Of a stretch of 64,000 nucleotides of DNA, positions 32,925 to 40,999 are shown one piece after another. This stretch comes from Collinsella aerofaciens (lineage in GTDB: Bacteria; Actinomycetota; Coriobacteriia; Coriobacteriales; Coriobacteriaceae): NCBI RefSeq assembly GCF_028209885.1, contig NZ_JAQLEM010000013.1, positions 1 to 64,000 on the forward strand. The letters are read 5' to 3'. Both the position numbers and the translations under genes were made by a program. Each line of letters opens with the position of its first letter. Positions within the stretch are counted from its first letter, which is position 1. The notes beneath the pieces were generated by a model. The model had not been told where the DNA came from. It was given only the letters and a program-made list of their open reading frames with translations, and searched no databases.

Positions 32925-34286
32925 TTAGCTCTGAGCTCGCACGCGAGCGGCGCCGAGTTCGGTCAGATGGTATTTCTGGCCATGCTTGATGACCAAGCCG
33001 GCCTGCGCCAAGTCATTGAGCGTGCGTGACCAAGTGGGGGCCGAGTTTCCAAACGCCCTCGCCAGATCGGTTGCACCGCACGCTTGATTTTGCGCCAGAT
33101 AGCCCAGCGCGGCGTTGCCGCGATCGCTTACGAACACGTCCGGTTGTGGCTGCGCATGCTGATTTGCTGCATTAGGATACATCATTTGAGCTGCTGGTTG
33201 TTGAGAACTCTGCATCGGTGGCATTTGCTGTTGAAAACTTTGAGGCCACTGTTGGTAAGGCTGCGGAGGCATCTGCTGGGCCCAGGGGTTGTACTGCTGC
33301 TGCGGCATCTGCTGGTACGGCTGCTGATATCCTTGCTGGTACTGCTGCGGGAACTGCTGGCCGTACCCCAGTGGCGGCATCTGCTGATATGGATATCCTT
33401 GTTGGTACGGCTGATAGCCCATTTGCTGGCCACCCGGTGCGCCCGTCGCCTGCTGCATTGCTGCTGCATCCTGATCCGCCAGCGGCACGGCCTCTGGCAT
33501 GCTTGGCGGCATCGACATCGATGCCGCTTGGGGTTCTTGTGTAGGAGGCATTCCGGGCTGCTGCATCTGTCCCACGGTGGGCTGCATCTGCTGCGTTGCC
33601 ATGGGCTGCTGCGCAAAAGCTCCCGGCAGGGGATATGTGGGCTGCTCCGTCTCGGGCCGCACGGCAGCGCCGCGTCCGCCGGCACGCTCGATTTCCTGCA
33701 CGCGTTTAGGGTTCAGGCTTACCGTAACCACGGTGCCGTTGCCCATGTTGTCCTCGATGGATACGGCACCGCCGGCGTTTTCCAAATACTCCTGCACCAT
33801 GGGAAACCCTGCTCCGGTTCCACGGATATAGCGCTTCATCTTGCTGTTTGCGCTGGTAACGCCAAAGTCGAAAGCACGTTCCTTGTCGTCGATGCCGGGT
33901 CCTTGGTCAGCAAAGCGGATGGTGTCTCCGCCGTCCAGAATCGAGATGATGGGCTCGGCAAAGTGTGCGTGGATAAAGTTTTCGACAATCTCGCGGATGA
34001 CCATGAGCGAGATATGGCCACCTTGTTCTTTCATGCACTGGTAGACGGTGTTGGTAGTCTCTTCCAAATACGTGCGGACATCTTGCGGATCAATGACGAT
34101 CACACGCGGTGTCGACAGCATGTCGTCATAGACGGCGATACGCGCGGCGTACATGGCTTTTGGCGCCTGCGTGGTCGTCTGCTCGCCTTCCGCACGCTCT
34201 TCGCGCACGCCGGTGATGTGCTCGTTGTCGGGTGCCGGGTCTCCGGAATCGACCATGGTGTAAAAGTCGTCAGACATGCCGCTCAC
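32925..34286 (-). CDS. GHKL ATPase with Gln/Pro-rich linker and winged helix
   Basis: 453 residues with an unusual layout. A GHKL (histidine-kinase/anti-sigma-like) ATP site spans about 60-195: N-box IREIVENFIHAHF, G1 FADQGPGID, G2 RGTGAGFPMV. There is no His-phosphoacceptor or sensor domain. Residues about 210-385 are low complexity, dominated by Gln, Pro, Met and Tyr (repeats like YQQ and QQMP). A winged-helix-like DNA-binding domain ends the chain (GATDLARAFGNSAPTWSRTLNDLAQAGLV). It lies 15 bp upstream of dnaA, so the two may be co-transcribed. The start is GTG at 34286, or ATG at 34277. Role unknown; an origin or dnaA regulator, or a SpoIIAB-like kinase, are possibilities. Confidence 0.85.
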   Translation of the reverse strand: MSGMSDDFYTMVDSGDPAPDNEHITGVREERAEGEQTTTQAPKAMYAARIAVYDDMLSTPRVIVIDPQDVRTYLEETTNTVYQCMKEQGGHISLMVIREIVENFIHAHFAEPIISILDGGDTIRFADQGPGIDDKERAFDFGVTSANSKMKRYIRGTGAGFPMVQEYLENAGGAVSIEDNMGNGTVVTVSLNPKRVQEIERAGGRGAAVRPETEQPTYPLPGAFAQQPMATQQMQPTVGQMQQPGMPPTQEPQAASMSMPPSMPEAVPLADQDAAAMQQATGAPGGQQMGYQPYQQGYPYQQMPPLGYGQQFPQQYQQGYQQPYQQMPQQQYNPWAQQMPPQPYQQWPQSFQQQMPPMQSSQQPAAQMMYPNAANQHAQPQPDVFVSDRGNAALGYLAQNQACGATDLARAFGNSAPTWSRTLNDLAQAGLVIKHGQKYHLTELGAARVRAQS

Positions 34287-34310
34287 AATCTTTCAAAAGG
34301 TTTCGGACAA

Positions 34311-34423
34311 ATAGTAGCTCACCGTGCAACGTTTCTCATCTTTCGACAACTTTTCAAAACTTGTTGAAAACTTTGGAAAACGGGCGAAAAGTTCTCAACA
34401 TTGCCAACATGACCTGTTGAAAA
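34311..34423. other. DnaA-box-like cluster near rpmH (second origin arm)
   Basis: Within the 336-bp divergent gap 34287-34622, repeated sites resemble DnaA boxes. TGTTGAAAA (complement TTTTCAACA) occurs at 34362-34370 and 34415-34423. Related TTCTCAACA is at 34392-34400 and TTTCGACAA at 34341-34349. The same TTTTCAACA core occurs in the dnaA-dnaN spacer. Gene direction switches here from minus to plus, as expected at the origin. The GHKL-dnaA promoter must also lie in this gap. Confidence 0.55.
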
Positions 34424-34520
34424 CTCGATGAAATATCGTGAAAGGTTGCCATGAGGCGCAAATTTCGGTTGTGCTTATGGGGGAACCGTGTGAACTGCGC
34501 AACCTTTTACCTTTGATTTC

Positions 34521-34550
34521 TTGACATTTGAACATTGATTTCCCTACAAT
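34521..34550 (+). promoter_or_regulatory. rpmH promoter
   Basis: Perfect -35 TTGACA (34521-34526), 18-bp spacer, and -10 TACAAT (34545-34550). It lies 73 bp before the rpmH start. Confidence 0.85.
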
Positions 34551-34622
34551 CTTCAAGCTCACGTGTCTATATCTGCGTCCGCGTCCCCGCGGACACTCGA
34601 AATGCAGCAGGAGGAACTTAAG

Positions 34623-34757
34623 ATGAAGCGTACGTATCAGCCTAATAAGCGTAAGCGTGCCAAGACCCATGGCTTCCGTGCCCGTATGGCCACTAAGGGT
34701 GGTCGTGCCGTGCTCGCCCGTCGTCGCGCCAAGGGCCGCAAGCGTCTCACTGTCTAG
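34623..34757 (+). CDS. rpmH: 50S ribosomal protein L34
   Basis: 44 residues from [18 protein letters not shown] to KRLTV, the standard L34 sequence. The ATG at 34623 follows AGGAGGAAC; an in-frame extension upstream is not conserved. First gene of rpmH-rnpA-yidD-yidC-khpB. Confidence 0.98.
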   Translation: MKRTYQPNKRKRAKTHGFRARMATKGGRAVLARRRAKGRKRLTV

Positions 34758-34777
34758 CAGCGATACACACATCTCGC

Positions 34778-35116
34778 ATGAAGACTATTAAGTCTCGGCA
34801 AGATTTCGAGCATGTGTTCAGTCAGGGGCGTCGTTTCAATCACCCTCTGATTCGAATGACCATATGTGAATCGGTTGGCGAAGGCGACTCCGGAAGGGTC
34901 GCCTTCGTTGGTGCTAAGCGACTCGGTTGTGCCGTCGTGCGTAACCGATCTAAGCGTGTGATGCGCGAGGCCGCCCGCAGCTGCGGATTTCCCGTTGCGG
35001 GTTATGACATCATCTTGTTTGCAACTCCCAAGACGAGGGTTTCCTCGCCGCAGGAGATGGACAAGGCGTTGCGTTCGCTTATGAAGCGCGCCGGCGTTGC
35101 CGGGGAGGAGCGATGA
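34778..35116 (+). CDS. rnpA: Ribonuclease P protein component
   Basis: Basic protein cofactor of RNase P, which matures tRNA 5' ends. 112 residues; begins [20 protein letters not shown] and carries the RNR signature in [13 protein letters not shown]. It lies 20 bp after rpmH and overlaps yidD by 4 nt. Confidence 0.96.
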   Translation: MKTIKSRQDFEHVFSQGRRFNHPLIRMTICESVGEGDSGRVAFVGAKRLGCAVVRNRSKRVMREAARSCGFPVAGYDIILFATPKTRVSSPQEMDKALRSLMKRAGVAGEER

Positions 35117-35337
35117 GCAATCACGTTTTGCGACGTGTTGCCATCGCTCCTATTCGCATATATCAACAGGTTATTTCGCCCTTATTGCCTGACGCCTGCA
35201 TTTATTACCCAACGTGCTCGCAATACGCCATCCAGGCGATTGAGAAGCACGGTGTTTTGAGAGGCTGCTGGCTTGCCGTGAGGCGCATCGCTCGTTGCAA
35301 TCCCCTGCACGTCGGCGGTTATGACCCTGTGCCCTAG
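35113..35337 (+). CDS. yidD: Membrane protein insertion efficiency factor YidD
   Basis: 74 residues with the family core [26 protein letters not shown] and [12 protein letters not shown], including the conserved Cys pair region. It assists YidC-dependent membrane insertion. The ATG overlaps the rnpA stop (ATGA), indicating coupling. Confidence 0.95.
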   Translation: MSNHVLRRVAIAPIRIYQQVISPLLPDACIYYPTCSQYAIQAIEKHGVLRGCWLAVRRIARCNPLHVGGYDPVP

Positions 35338-35366
35338 CGGGCACTCGCTATCGGAGGAAAACTTAC

Positions 35367-36137
35367 ATGTGGGATTGGATCGTTAACATCCTTTTCGAGC
35401 TGCTCAAGCTCATCCAGACCTTTGCGGTCGACTGGGGCCTGTCCATCATCATCCTGGTGGTCATCATCCGTCTGCTGCTGACGCCGCTCATGCTCAAGTC
35501 GACCAAGTCGACGGCTCGCATGCAGGTGCTGCAGCCCAAGATGCTCGAGATCCAGGAGCGCTATGCCGACGATCCCCAGCGTCAGGCCGAGGAGATGCAG
35601 AAGTTCTACAGCGAGAACAAGTTCAACCCCATGGCTGGCTGTCTGCCGCTGCTGATTCAGATGCCTATCCTGTTCGCCCTGTTTACATTGCTGCGCAACC
35701 TGCCGCAGTACTTTAACGACGGCACGTTCTCGTTCTTCAACATCCTGCCCGACCTGACCACCACGCCGAGTGCTTCCTTTGCCGATGGCTTTATGGTTGC
35801 ACTGCCTGCGCTGGTTTGCCTTATCCTGTTCGCCGTCCTGACCCTGATTCCGCAGCTCTATATGTCGCGCAACCAGACCGGCCAGCAGGCTCAGAGCATG
35901 CGTATGATGGCCGTTGTCATGACGGTCATGATGCTTTGGATGGGCTGGAGCCTTCCCGTTGGTGTTCTGCTGTACTACGACGTCTCGTCTGCTTGGCAGG
36001 TTATCCAGCAGATTTTTGTGACGCAGAAGGTCATCGACAAGGCGAAGGCCGATGAGGAGGAGCGTCTTAAGAACGCTCCGCTGCAGGTTGAGGTCACTCG
36101 TCGAGAGAAGAAGCCGCGCCCGCACAAGAAGAAGTAG
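35367..36137 (+). CDS. yidC: Membrane protein insertase YidC
   Basis: Five-helix insertase of the Gram-positive type (256 residues) without the large periplasmic domain. It has an N-terminal hydrophobic helix, the SIIILVVIIRLLLTPLMLKS segment, the conserved QKMLEIQ-like helix, and a basic Lys/Arg-rich tail ending PRPHKKK. It follows yidD by 29 bp with GGAGG upstream. Confidence 0.95.
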   Translation: MWDWIVNILFELLKLIQTFAVDWGLSIIILVVIIRLLLTPLMLKSTKSTARMQVLQPKMLEIQERYADDPQRQAEEMQKFYSENKFNPMAGCLPLLIQMPILFALFTLLRNLPQYFNDGTFSFFNILPDLTTTPSASFADGFMVALPALVCLILFAVLTLIPQLYMSRNQTGQQAQSMRMMAVVMTVMMLWMGWSLPVGVLLYYDVSSAWQVIQQIFVTQKVIDKAKADEEERLKNAPLQVEVTRREKKPRPHKKK

Positions 36138-36181
36138 TGGGATATCAATCTTATTTAGGTACCTAACTTTTGGAGTACGTT

Positions 36182-36751
36182 ATGTCTGAAGAGATCATCG
36201 AGGATATGCTTGAGGAGGTTGCCCCGCAGGTCGCGGGCGATTATCCCGAGATTGCACAGCGCTACAAGGCTGGTGAAGAGCTGACCGATGAGGAGCTCGA
36301 CACCATTGCCGATGTTGCTATTTCCATCCTGCGTTCCATCCTTTCGCACTTCGATGCCGCCAACTCTCCTATCGATGAGTATGAGGGCGACGAGGGTGAG
36401 CTGATTTTGGATGTAACGGCTCCCGACCTTGCTGTTCTCATTGGCCGTCATGGTCGCACCCTTGATGCCCTTCAGGTTATGTTCTCTTTGCTGGTGAGCC
36501 GCAAACTTGGCTTTAGGTATCCGGTTGTAGTGGACGTCGAGGGATACAAGAGCCGCCGTCAGGACAAGGTTGCCTCCATGGCTCAGTCTGCTGCCGAGCG
36601 TGCCATTCGCACTCATAAGAGTGTTTCGCTTCCGCCCATGAATGCCTACGAGCGTCGACTGGTTCACATTGCACTTCGTGGCAATGATGCCGTCGATACT
36701 CATTCTGAGGGTTCTGACCCTGATCGCCATGTGGTGATTGTTGCTCGATAA
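36182..36751 (+). CDS. khpB: RNA-binding protein KhpB (Jag)
   Basis: 189 residues from the ATG at 36182, which has GGAG 7 nt upstream. An acidic N-terminal helix region precedes a KH domain with IGRHGRTLDALQ (about 85-100) and a C-terminal R3H domain (NAYERRLVHIALRG). KhpB with KhpA binds mRNAs and influences cell division and elongation in Gram-positives. The operon ends with the terminator at 36771-36801. Confidence 0.93.
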   Translation: MSEEIIEDMLEEVAPQVAGDYPEIAQRYKAGEELTDEELDTIADVAISILRSILSHFDAANSPIDEYEGDEGELILDVTAPDLAVLIGRHGRTLDALQVMFSLLVSRKLGFRYPVVVDVEGYKSRRQDKVASMAQSAAERAIRTHKSVSLPPMNAYERRLVHIALRGNDAVDTHSEGSDPDRHVVIVAR

Positions 36752-36770
36752 TCTACTCGAGTTTATGCTA

Positions 36771-36801
36771 AGGGGACGTGGTTTCCACGTCCCCTTTTTT
36801 T
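36771..36801 (+). terminator. Terminator after khpB
   Basis: A perfect 11-bp stem AGGGGACGTGG/CCACGTCCCCT (36771-36781 with 36785-36795) with a TTT loop and a T-run of 7. Confidence 0.95.
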
Positions 36802-36847
36802 GTCAAAAGTTCTCGATACGCTGATTTTTGTCAGAAAGGAGCTTTCG

Positions 36848-37585
36848 TTGTTAGTACTTACTGATCAGCAAGCTGACGAGATGTTGAGTCGTCTAGCTTT
36901 CTATTGCAAAGAGTATTCCTTGAGCGTAACTGATGTTGAGCTGAGGAAATGTATTCAGCATTTGGATTTGGTTCTAGAAACAAATAAGACAACCAATCTC
37001 ACCCGTATTCTTAACGTAGAAGATGCTGCAGTACTTCATATCCTTGACTCACTTGTTTTGCTCCCCTATATCAACAAGGCTCCTGAGGGAGCTTTGCTCG
37101 ATATGGGAACAGGTGCGGGCTTCCCTGGTATTCCATTAACCATAACCACGCATCGTAAAGCTACTTATATTGACTCTGTTGGCAAGAAGGTTGATGCGGT
37201 AAATTCCTTTGTCCATGCTCTTGGATTGAAACATGCCCATGCGGTTCATGATCGTCTTGAAGAATATGCTCGAAGCCATAAGAAGCAGTTCTCCGTTGTA
37301 ACCGCCCGCGCACTGGCCCCTCTACCGATTCTTGTTGAGTATGCGGCTCCGTACCTGAAGGATGGAGGGCTATTTGTTATCACCAAGGGCAATCCTTCGG
37401 ATGAGGAGCTTGCTTCCGGCATGTCAGCAGCTAAGATTTGCGGCTTCACTTTGCTTCTGAATGACGCAATTGATTTGCCTGAAGGCTTGGGTCACAGGGA
37501 GTTCATTGTTCTTAAGAAGAGTCATTCAGCATCCGTTTCATTGCCTCGTGCAAATGGCATGGCAAAGAAGAATCCGCTTGCCTAG
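36848..37585 (+). CDS. rsmG: 16S rRNA (guanine-N7) methyltransferase RsmG
   Basis: SAM-dependent methyltransferase that modifies G527 of 16S rRNA; loss gives low-level streptomycin resistance in other bacteria. The motif LLDMGTGAGFPGIPL is the SAM-binding loop. I chose the TTG start at 36848 because AAAGGAG lies 6 nt upstream; an earlier in-frame TTG falls inside the khpB terminator. 245 residues. Codon use looks more AT-rich than upstream genes. Three parS sites follow immediately. Confidence 0.92.
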   Translation: MLVLTDQQADEMLSRLAFYCKEYSLSVTDVELRKCIQHLDLVLETNKTTNLTRILNVEDAAVLHILDSLVLLPYINKAPEGALLDMGTGAGFPGIPLTITTHRKATYIDSVGKKVDAVNSFVHALGLKHAHAVHDRLEEYARSHKKQFSVVTARALAPLPILVEYAAPYLKDGGLFVITKGNPSDEELASGMSAAKICGFTLLLNDAIDLPEGLGHREFIVLKKSHSASVSLPRANGMAKKNPLA

Positions 37586-37586
37586 A

Positions 37587-37602
37587 TGTTTCACGTGAAA
37601 CA
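37587..37602. promoter_or_regulatory. parS site 1
   Basis: Perfect TGTTTCACGTGAAACA, starting 1 bp after the rsmG stop. Binding site for ParB. Confidence 0.97.
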
Positions 37603-37625
37603 TAATGGATACTAACAGCTTGCAG

Positions 37626-37641
37626 TGTTTCACGTGAAACA
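37626..37641. promoter_or_regulatory. parS site 2
   Basis: Perfect TGTTTCACGTGAAACA, exactly 39 bp after site 1. Confidence 0.97.
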
Positions 37642-37664
37642 TAGCAGTTGCTATCGATTCGGAA

Positions 37665-37680
37665 TGTTTCACGTGAAACA
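37665..37680. promoter_or_regulatory. parS site 3
   Basis: Perfect TGTTTCACGTGAAACA, exactly 39 bp after site 2 and 40 bp before the parA start. Confidence 0.97.
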
Positions 37681-37719
37681 TCCTCCGTTTGACAGCTTTA
37701 ATACACACCAGGAGGGACC

Positions 37720-38520
37720 GTGGGATTTCGCGACGTTAAGCGTTCTAAGAGCGCAAAAGACACGCGTATCATTGCAATCATCAATCAAAAAGGCGGCGTC
37801 GGTAAGTCAACGACGGCTGTAAACCTTGCAGCAGCACTGGGTGAGCAGGGTCGTAAGACACTGATTGTCGATTTTGATCCGCAGGGAAACAGCACCAGTG
37901 GATTCGGAATTGAAAAAGAAGACCTTGATCACTGCATCTATGATGCATTGTTGAATGATGTGCCGGCAGAATCGCTTGTTCTTGATACAAATTGCAAAAA
38001 GGTATTCGTAATTCCGGCTACAATTCAGCTTGCAGGCGCGGAAATTGAACTCGTAAGCGCAATTGCTCGTGAAACCCGCCTCAAAGATTTGCTTGAGCCG
38101 ATTCAGGACGAGTTCGATTTTATTTTCATTGACTGCCCTCCTTCGCTCGGCCTGCTTACTATCAACGCTTTGACCGCAGCAGACAGCGTTTTGATTCCGA
38201 TCCAGTGCGAGTATTACGCACTCGAGGGCGTTACGAAGCTGCTTGAGTCAATGAAGATGGTCAAATCTCGTCTGAACAAGGGCTTAGACACCTACGGTGT
38301 GCTTATGACCATGTATGACTCGCGTACTTCTCTATCGAATCAGGTTGTTGAGGAGGTTCAATCGTACTTTGGTGATAAGGCATTTAAGACGTTGATCCCC
38401 CGTACGGTTAAAATCTCCGAAGCTCCGTCTTTTGGGGAACCGGTAATTACCTATGCACCTCAAAATAAGGGTGCAAAAGCATATATGAACCTTGCAAAAG
38501 AGGTGATCAAGCGTGCCTAG
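37720..38520 (+). CDS. parA: Chromosome partitioning ATPase ParA (Soj)
   Basis: Walker-type ATPase that moves ParB-parS complexes and can regulate DnaA. The deviant Walker A KGGVGKSTT, the FDPQGNSTSGFG segment and FIDCPPSLGLLT are intact. 266 residues. The start is GTG at 37720 after GGAGGG. An N-terminal extension of about 15 residues precedes the Walker region. It overlaps parB by 8 nt. Confidence 0.96.
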   Translation: MGFRDVKRSKSAKDTRIIAIINQKGGVGKSTTAVNLAAALGEQGRKTLIVDFDPQGNSTSGFGIEKEDLDHCIYDALLNDVPAESLVLDTNCKKVFVIPATIQLAGAEIELVSAIARETRLKDLLEPIQDEFDFIFIDCPPSLGLLTINALTAADSVLIPIQCEYYALEGVTKLLESMKMVKSRLNKGLDTYGVLMTMYDSRTSLSNQVVEEVQSYFGDKAFKTLIPRTVKISEAPSFGEPVITYAPQNKGAKAYMNLAKEVIKRA

Positions 38521-39418
38521 TGTAAAGAAACGTGGCGGATTGGGACGTGGACTCAATGCTTTGGTCTCAGAGGCCGAGTATGAGACCGGTGGTTCGGCTG
38601 CATCGGCTTCGAATGCCGCATCTGAAACAAAACTACCTATTGAGGATATCGTTCCCAACCCTAATCAGCCGCGAATTCACTTTAACGAAACTGAACTTCG
38701 TGAGTTGAGCGAATCAATCCAAGAACATGGCGTCTTGCAGCCGCTTTTGGTTCGCAAGCATGGAAACGGCTATGAGATCATCGCTGGTGAGCGTCGTTAC
38801 CAAGCGTCAAAGCTTGCTGGTCTTGAGGAGCTGCCTGTCATCATTAAAGATGTTAATGATGAAGAGATGCTGGCTCTTGCTCTGATCGAAAACCTTCAGC
38901 GTTCTGATCTGAATCCCGTCGAAGAGGCTAAGGGCTATCGCCAGCTTATCGATGCCAGCGGTATGACCCAGGAGGCATTGTCGAAGGCAGTCAGCAAGTC
39001 ACGCTCTGCAATTACAAACTCGCTGCGCCTTCTCGATCTCCCTGAAGTTGTTCAGCAGATGATTTTTGAGGGCAAACTTACTGCTGGTCATGCACGTGCG
39101 ATTCTTGCAGTTCCCTATGAGGACGCTCGAATTCGACTTGCAGAGAAGGTTGTTGCAGAGGGCCTTTCCGTAAGAGCGACAGAAAATCTTGCTCCGTTGT
39201 TTTCTGCCGGAGAGACACCTAAGACGCCGAGGCCTGCAACGCCTCAGTCTTTTAAAAAGGCTGCCCGCGTGCTTCGTCAGGTTTTTAATACCAACGTGCG
39301 TGTTAAGAGCTCGCGTGGAAAGAATAAGATTGAGATTGAGTTTAAAGACGAGGAAGAGCTCTCTCGTATTCTTGGCGAAATGATTCAGTTTGATCAAGGA
39401 GGCCAAGATGAGGAATAG
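38513..39418 (+). CDS. parB: Chromosome partitioning protein ParB (Spo0J)
   Basis: parS-binding CTPase. The N-terminal peptide RGGLGRGLNALVSE is the ParA-contacting type. Box I/II include NPNQPR, GVLQPLLVRK and GERRYQASKLAG. The helix-turn-helix (MTQEALSKAVSKSRSAITNSLR) is followed by a C-terminal dimerisation domain. 301 residues; GTG start overlapping parA. The gene has the lower-GC codon use of this segment. Confidence 0.97.
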   Translation: MPSVKKRGGLGRGLNALVSEAEYETGGSAASASNAASETKLPIEDIVPNPNQPRIHFNETELRELSESIQEHGVLQPLLVRKHGNGYEIIAGERRYQASKLAGLEELPVIIKDVNDEEMLALALIENLQRSDLNPVEEAKGYRQLIDASGMTQEALSKAVSKSRSAITNSLRLLDLPEVVQQMIFEGKLTAGHARAILAVPYEDARIRLAEKVVAEGLSVRATENLAPLFSAGETPKTPRPATPQSFKKAARVLRQVFNTNVRVKSSRGKNKIEIEFKDEEELSRILGEMIQFDQGGQDEE

Positions 39419-39662
39419 GATTATAACTGCGATTGCATTGGCGACGACTGTCGCGGCTGGTGCCTTTGCTGGCTATAAGATCGCGACAGACGATGAACTT
39501 CGAGGTCGTTTGCTTCGTAGTGCGCAAGATATTGTCGATACATCCAAGAAGAAAATGGATGTTATGACAGAAGATGTTGCCATGCGTACGGCTCAGGTAA
39601 CGAAGAATCCCAAGATTAATCAAGGTTGGGTTAGTAACCAATGGGAAAATGTAGGCTATTAG
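39408..39662 (+). CDS. Small YtxH-like membrane protein
   Basis: 84 residues from MRNRIITAIALATTVAAGA; one N-terminal hydrophobic helix (about 5-25) with a GYKIATDDELRGRLL continuation, then a hydrophilic Lys/Met/Asp helix. The ATG at 39408 follows AAGGAGG and overlaps parB by 11 nt, so it is coupled to parB. It resembles short YtxH-type envelope proteins but I cannot assign a function. Confidence 0.7.
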   Translation: MRNRIITAIALATTVAAGAFAGYKIATDDELRGRLLRSAQDIVDTSKKKMDVMTEDVAMRTAQVTKNPKINQGWVSNQWENVGY

Positions 39663-39690
39663 GTACCTAACAATTACTTAGCATATTTTG

Positions 39691-39735
39691 AGGGGTCCTT
39701 GTCTGATTCACGAGGCAAGGACCCCTTATTTTGGC
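39691..39735 (+). terminator. Terminator of the parAB operon
   Basis: An 11-bp stem AGGGGTCCTTG/CAAGGACCCCT (39691-39701 with 39716-39726), followed by TTATTTT. Confidence 0.9.
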
Positions 39736-39780
39736 CGTAAAAAATGGGACAGGTAGCAGCTGATTCAAAATTAAGGTCAA

Positions 39781-39822
39781 TAAATAAAACGGCCCCGGTT
39801 GCATCTCCTGTAACCGGGGCCG
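39781..39822 (-). terminator. Terminator of rlmN
   Basis: An 11-bp stem CGGCCCCGGTT/AACCGGGGCCG (39790-39800 with 39812-39822). On the minus strand it is followed by TTTTATTTA. Confidence 0.88.
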
Positions 39823-39827
39823 TTCGA

Positions 39828-39843
39828 TGTTTCACATGAAACG
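39828..39843. promoter_or_regulatory. Degenerate parS site beside rlmN
   Basis: TGTTTCACATGAAACG differs from the parS consensus at two positions. It lies between the rlmN stop and its terminator, 2.2 kb from the perfect sites. Confidence 0.5.
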
Positions 39844-39861
39844 TTTTGGGGTGCGACTCCC

Positions 39862-40914
39862 CTATGCGTTCTTCTGAACTTTGAAGCGCTGCTTCAGCTG
39901 TCCGCAAGCGGCGTCAATATCGTTACCACGGGAGTTACGAATCGTGGTCTCGATGCCACGGGACTCAAGACGACGCTGAAGATCCTCAACCTTATGAATC
40001 GGCGACGGCTTGAGCGGGCTGCCCTCGATGTCGTTAAGCTGAATCAGGTTAACGTGGCACAGCGTTCCCTCGCAGAAGTCGCAGAGCGCCTGCATCTCGG
40101 GATTCGTATCGTTGACGCCTTCGATCATGGCATACTCATAGGTCGGGCGGCGGCCGGTCTTCTCGGTGTAGAGCTGAAGCGCTTCGTGAAGGCGAAGCAG
40201 CGTGTACTTCTTAACACCGGGCATGAGCTTATTTCGCGTCGACTGGATGGCGGAATGCAGAGAAACGGCAAGCGTGAACTGCTCGGGGATGTCGGCAAAT
40301 TTGCGAATACCGGGAATAACGCCACTGGTAGAGACAGTGAGGTGACGAGCGCCGATACCGATGCCATCGGGGTCGTTGAGGATTCGCAGCGCCTTGAGAA
40401 CCTCGTCGTAGTTGGCAAACGGCTCGCCCTGGCCCATGAAGACAACGCTCGTGGCGCGCTCGCCAAAGTCGTTGGATACATGAAGTACCTGGTCGACGAT
40501 CTCTTGAGCGGTCAGAGAGCGCTTGAGGCCGTTGAGACCGGTAGCGCAAAAGGCACAGCCCATGCCACAGCCTGCCTGGGTGGAAACGCAGACGGAAAGC
40601 TTGTTACGACGGGGCATGCCGACGGTCTCGACGGAAACGCCGTCGTGGTACTCGAGCAGATACTTGCGAGAGCCATCTTTGGAAACCTGCTTGGTGAGTT
40701 CAGTCGGCGTGTCAAAGGCAAAAGCCTCTTTAAGCTGCTCGCGGAAAGCCTTGGGAAGGTTGGTCATATCGTCAAACGAACAAACGTTCTTCTCAAAGAC
40801 CCATTCGATGAGCTGCTTCGCGCGGAAGGCGGGCTGGCCAAGTTCGGCCACAAGCTCGCGAATATCGTTTTGGCTCAAGTCGCGAATGTCCTGAGATTTA
40901 GTCCTGGGATTCAT
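39862..40914 (-). CDS. rlmN: 23S rRNA/tRNA adenine-C2 methyltransferase RlmN
   Basis: Radical SAM enzyme that methylates A2503 of 23S rRNA and A37 of some tRNAs. The iron-sulfur CxxxCxxC is in GCGMGCAFCATG; the second-site Cys lies near the C-terminus in RNSRGNDIDAACGQL. 350 residues. The ATG at 40914 begins MNPRTKSQDIRDLSQNDIRE. It is divergent from ddl across an 85-bp promoter gap. Confidence 0.96.
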   Translation of the reverse strand: MNPRTKSQDIRDLSQNDIRELVAELGQPAFRAKQLIEWVFEKNVCSFDDMTNLPKAFREQLKEAFAFDTPTELTKQVSKDGSRKYLLEYHDGVSVETVGMPRRNKLSVCVSTQAGCGMGCAFCATGLNGLKRSLTAQEIVDQVLHVSNDFGERATSVVFMGQGEPFANYDEVLKALRILNDPDGIGIGARHLTVSTSGVIPGIRKFADIPEQFTLAVSLHSAIQSTRNKLMPGVKKYTLLRLHEALQLYTEKTGRRPTYEYAMIEGVNDTNPEMQALCDFCEGTLCHVNLIQLNDIEGSPLKPSPIHKVEDLQRRLESRGIETTIRNSRGNDIDAACGQLKQRFKVQKNA

Positions 40915-40999
40915 GGAAGCCTTTCGATTTTGGGGAAACGTAGAGGGTATCGCTACAATATGGTATCAGCTGCAGAAATTATAGAGGAGGAGTCTGCCC

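Noticed and set aside
33184..33700. Trinucleotide repeat as a phase-variation tract in the GHKL gene
   Set aside because: The CTG-rich stretch is interrupted and in-frame, so slippage would change length but not switch the frame off.
36800..36847. Longer RsmG starting inside the khpB terminator
   Set aside because: The TTG lies in the terminator T-run without a ribosome site; AAAGGAG points to the TTG at 36848.
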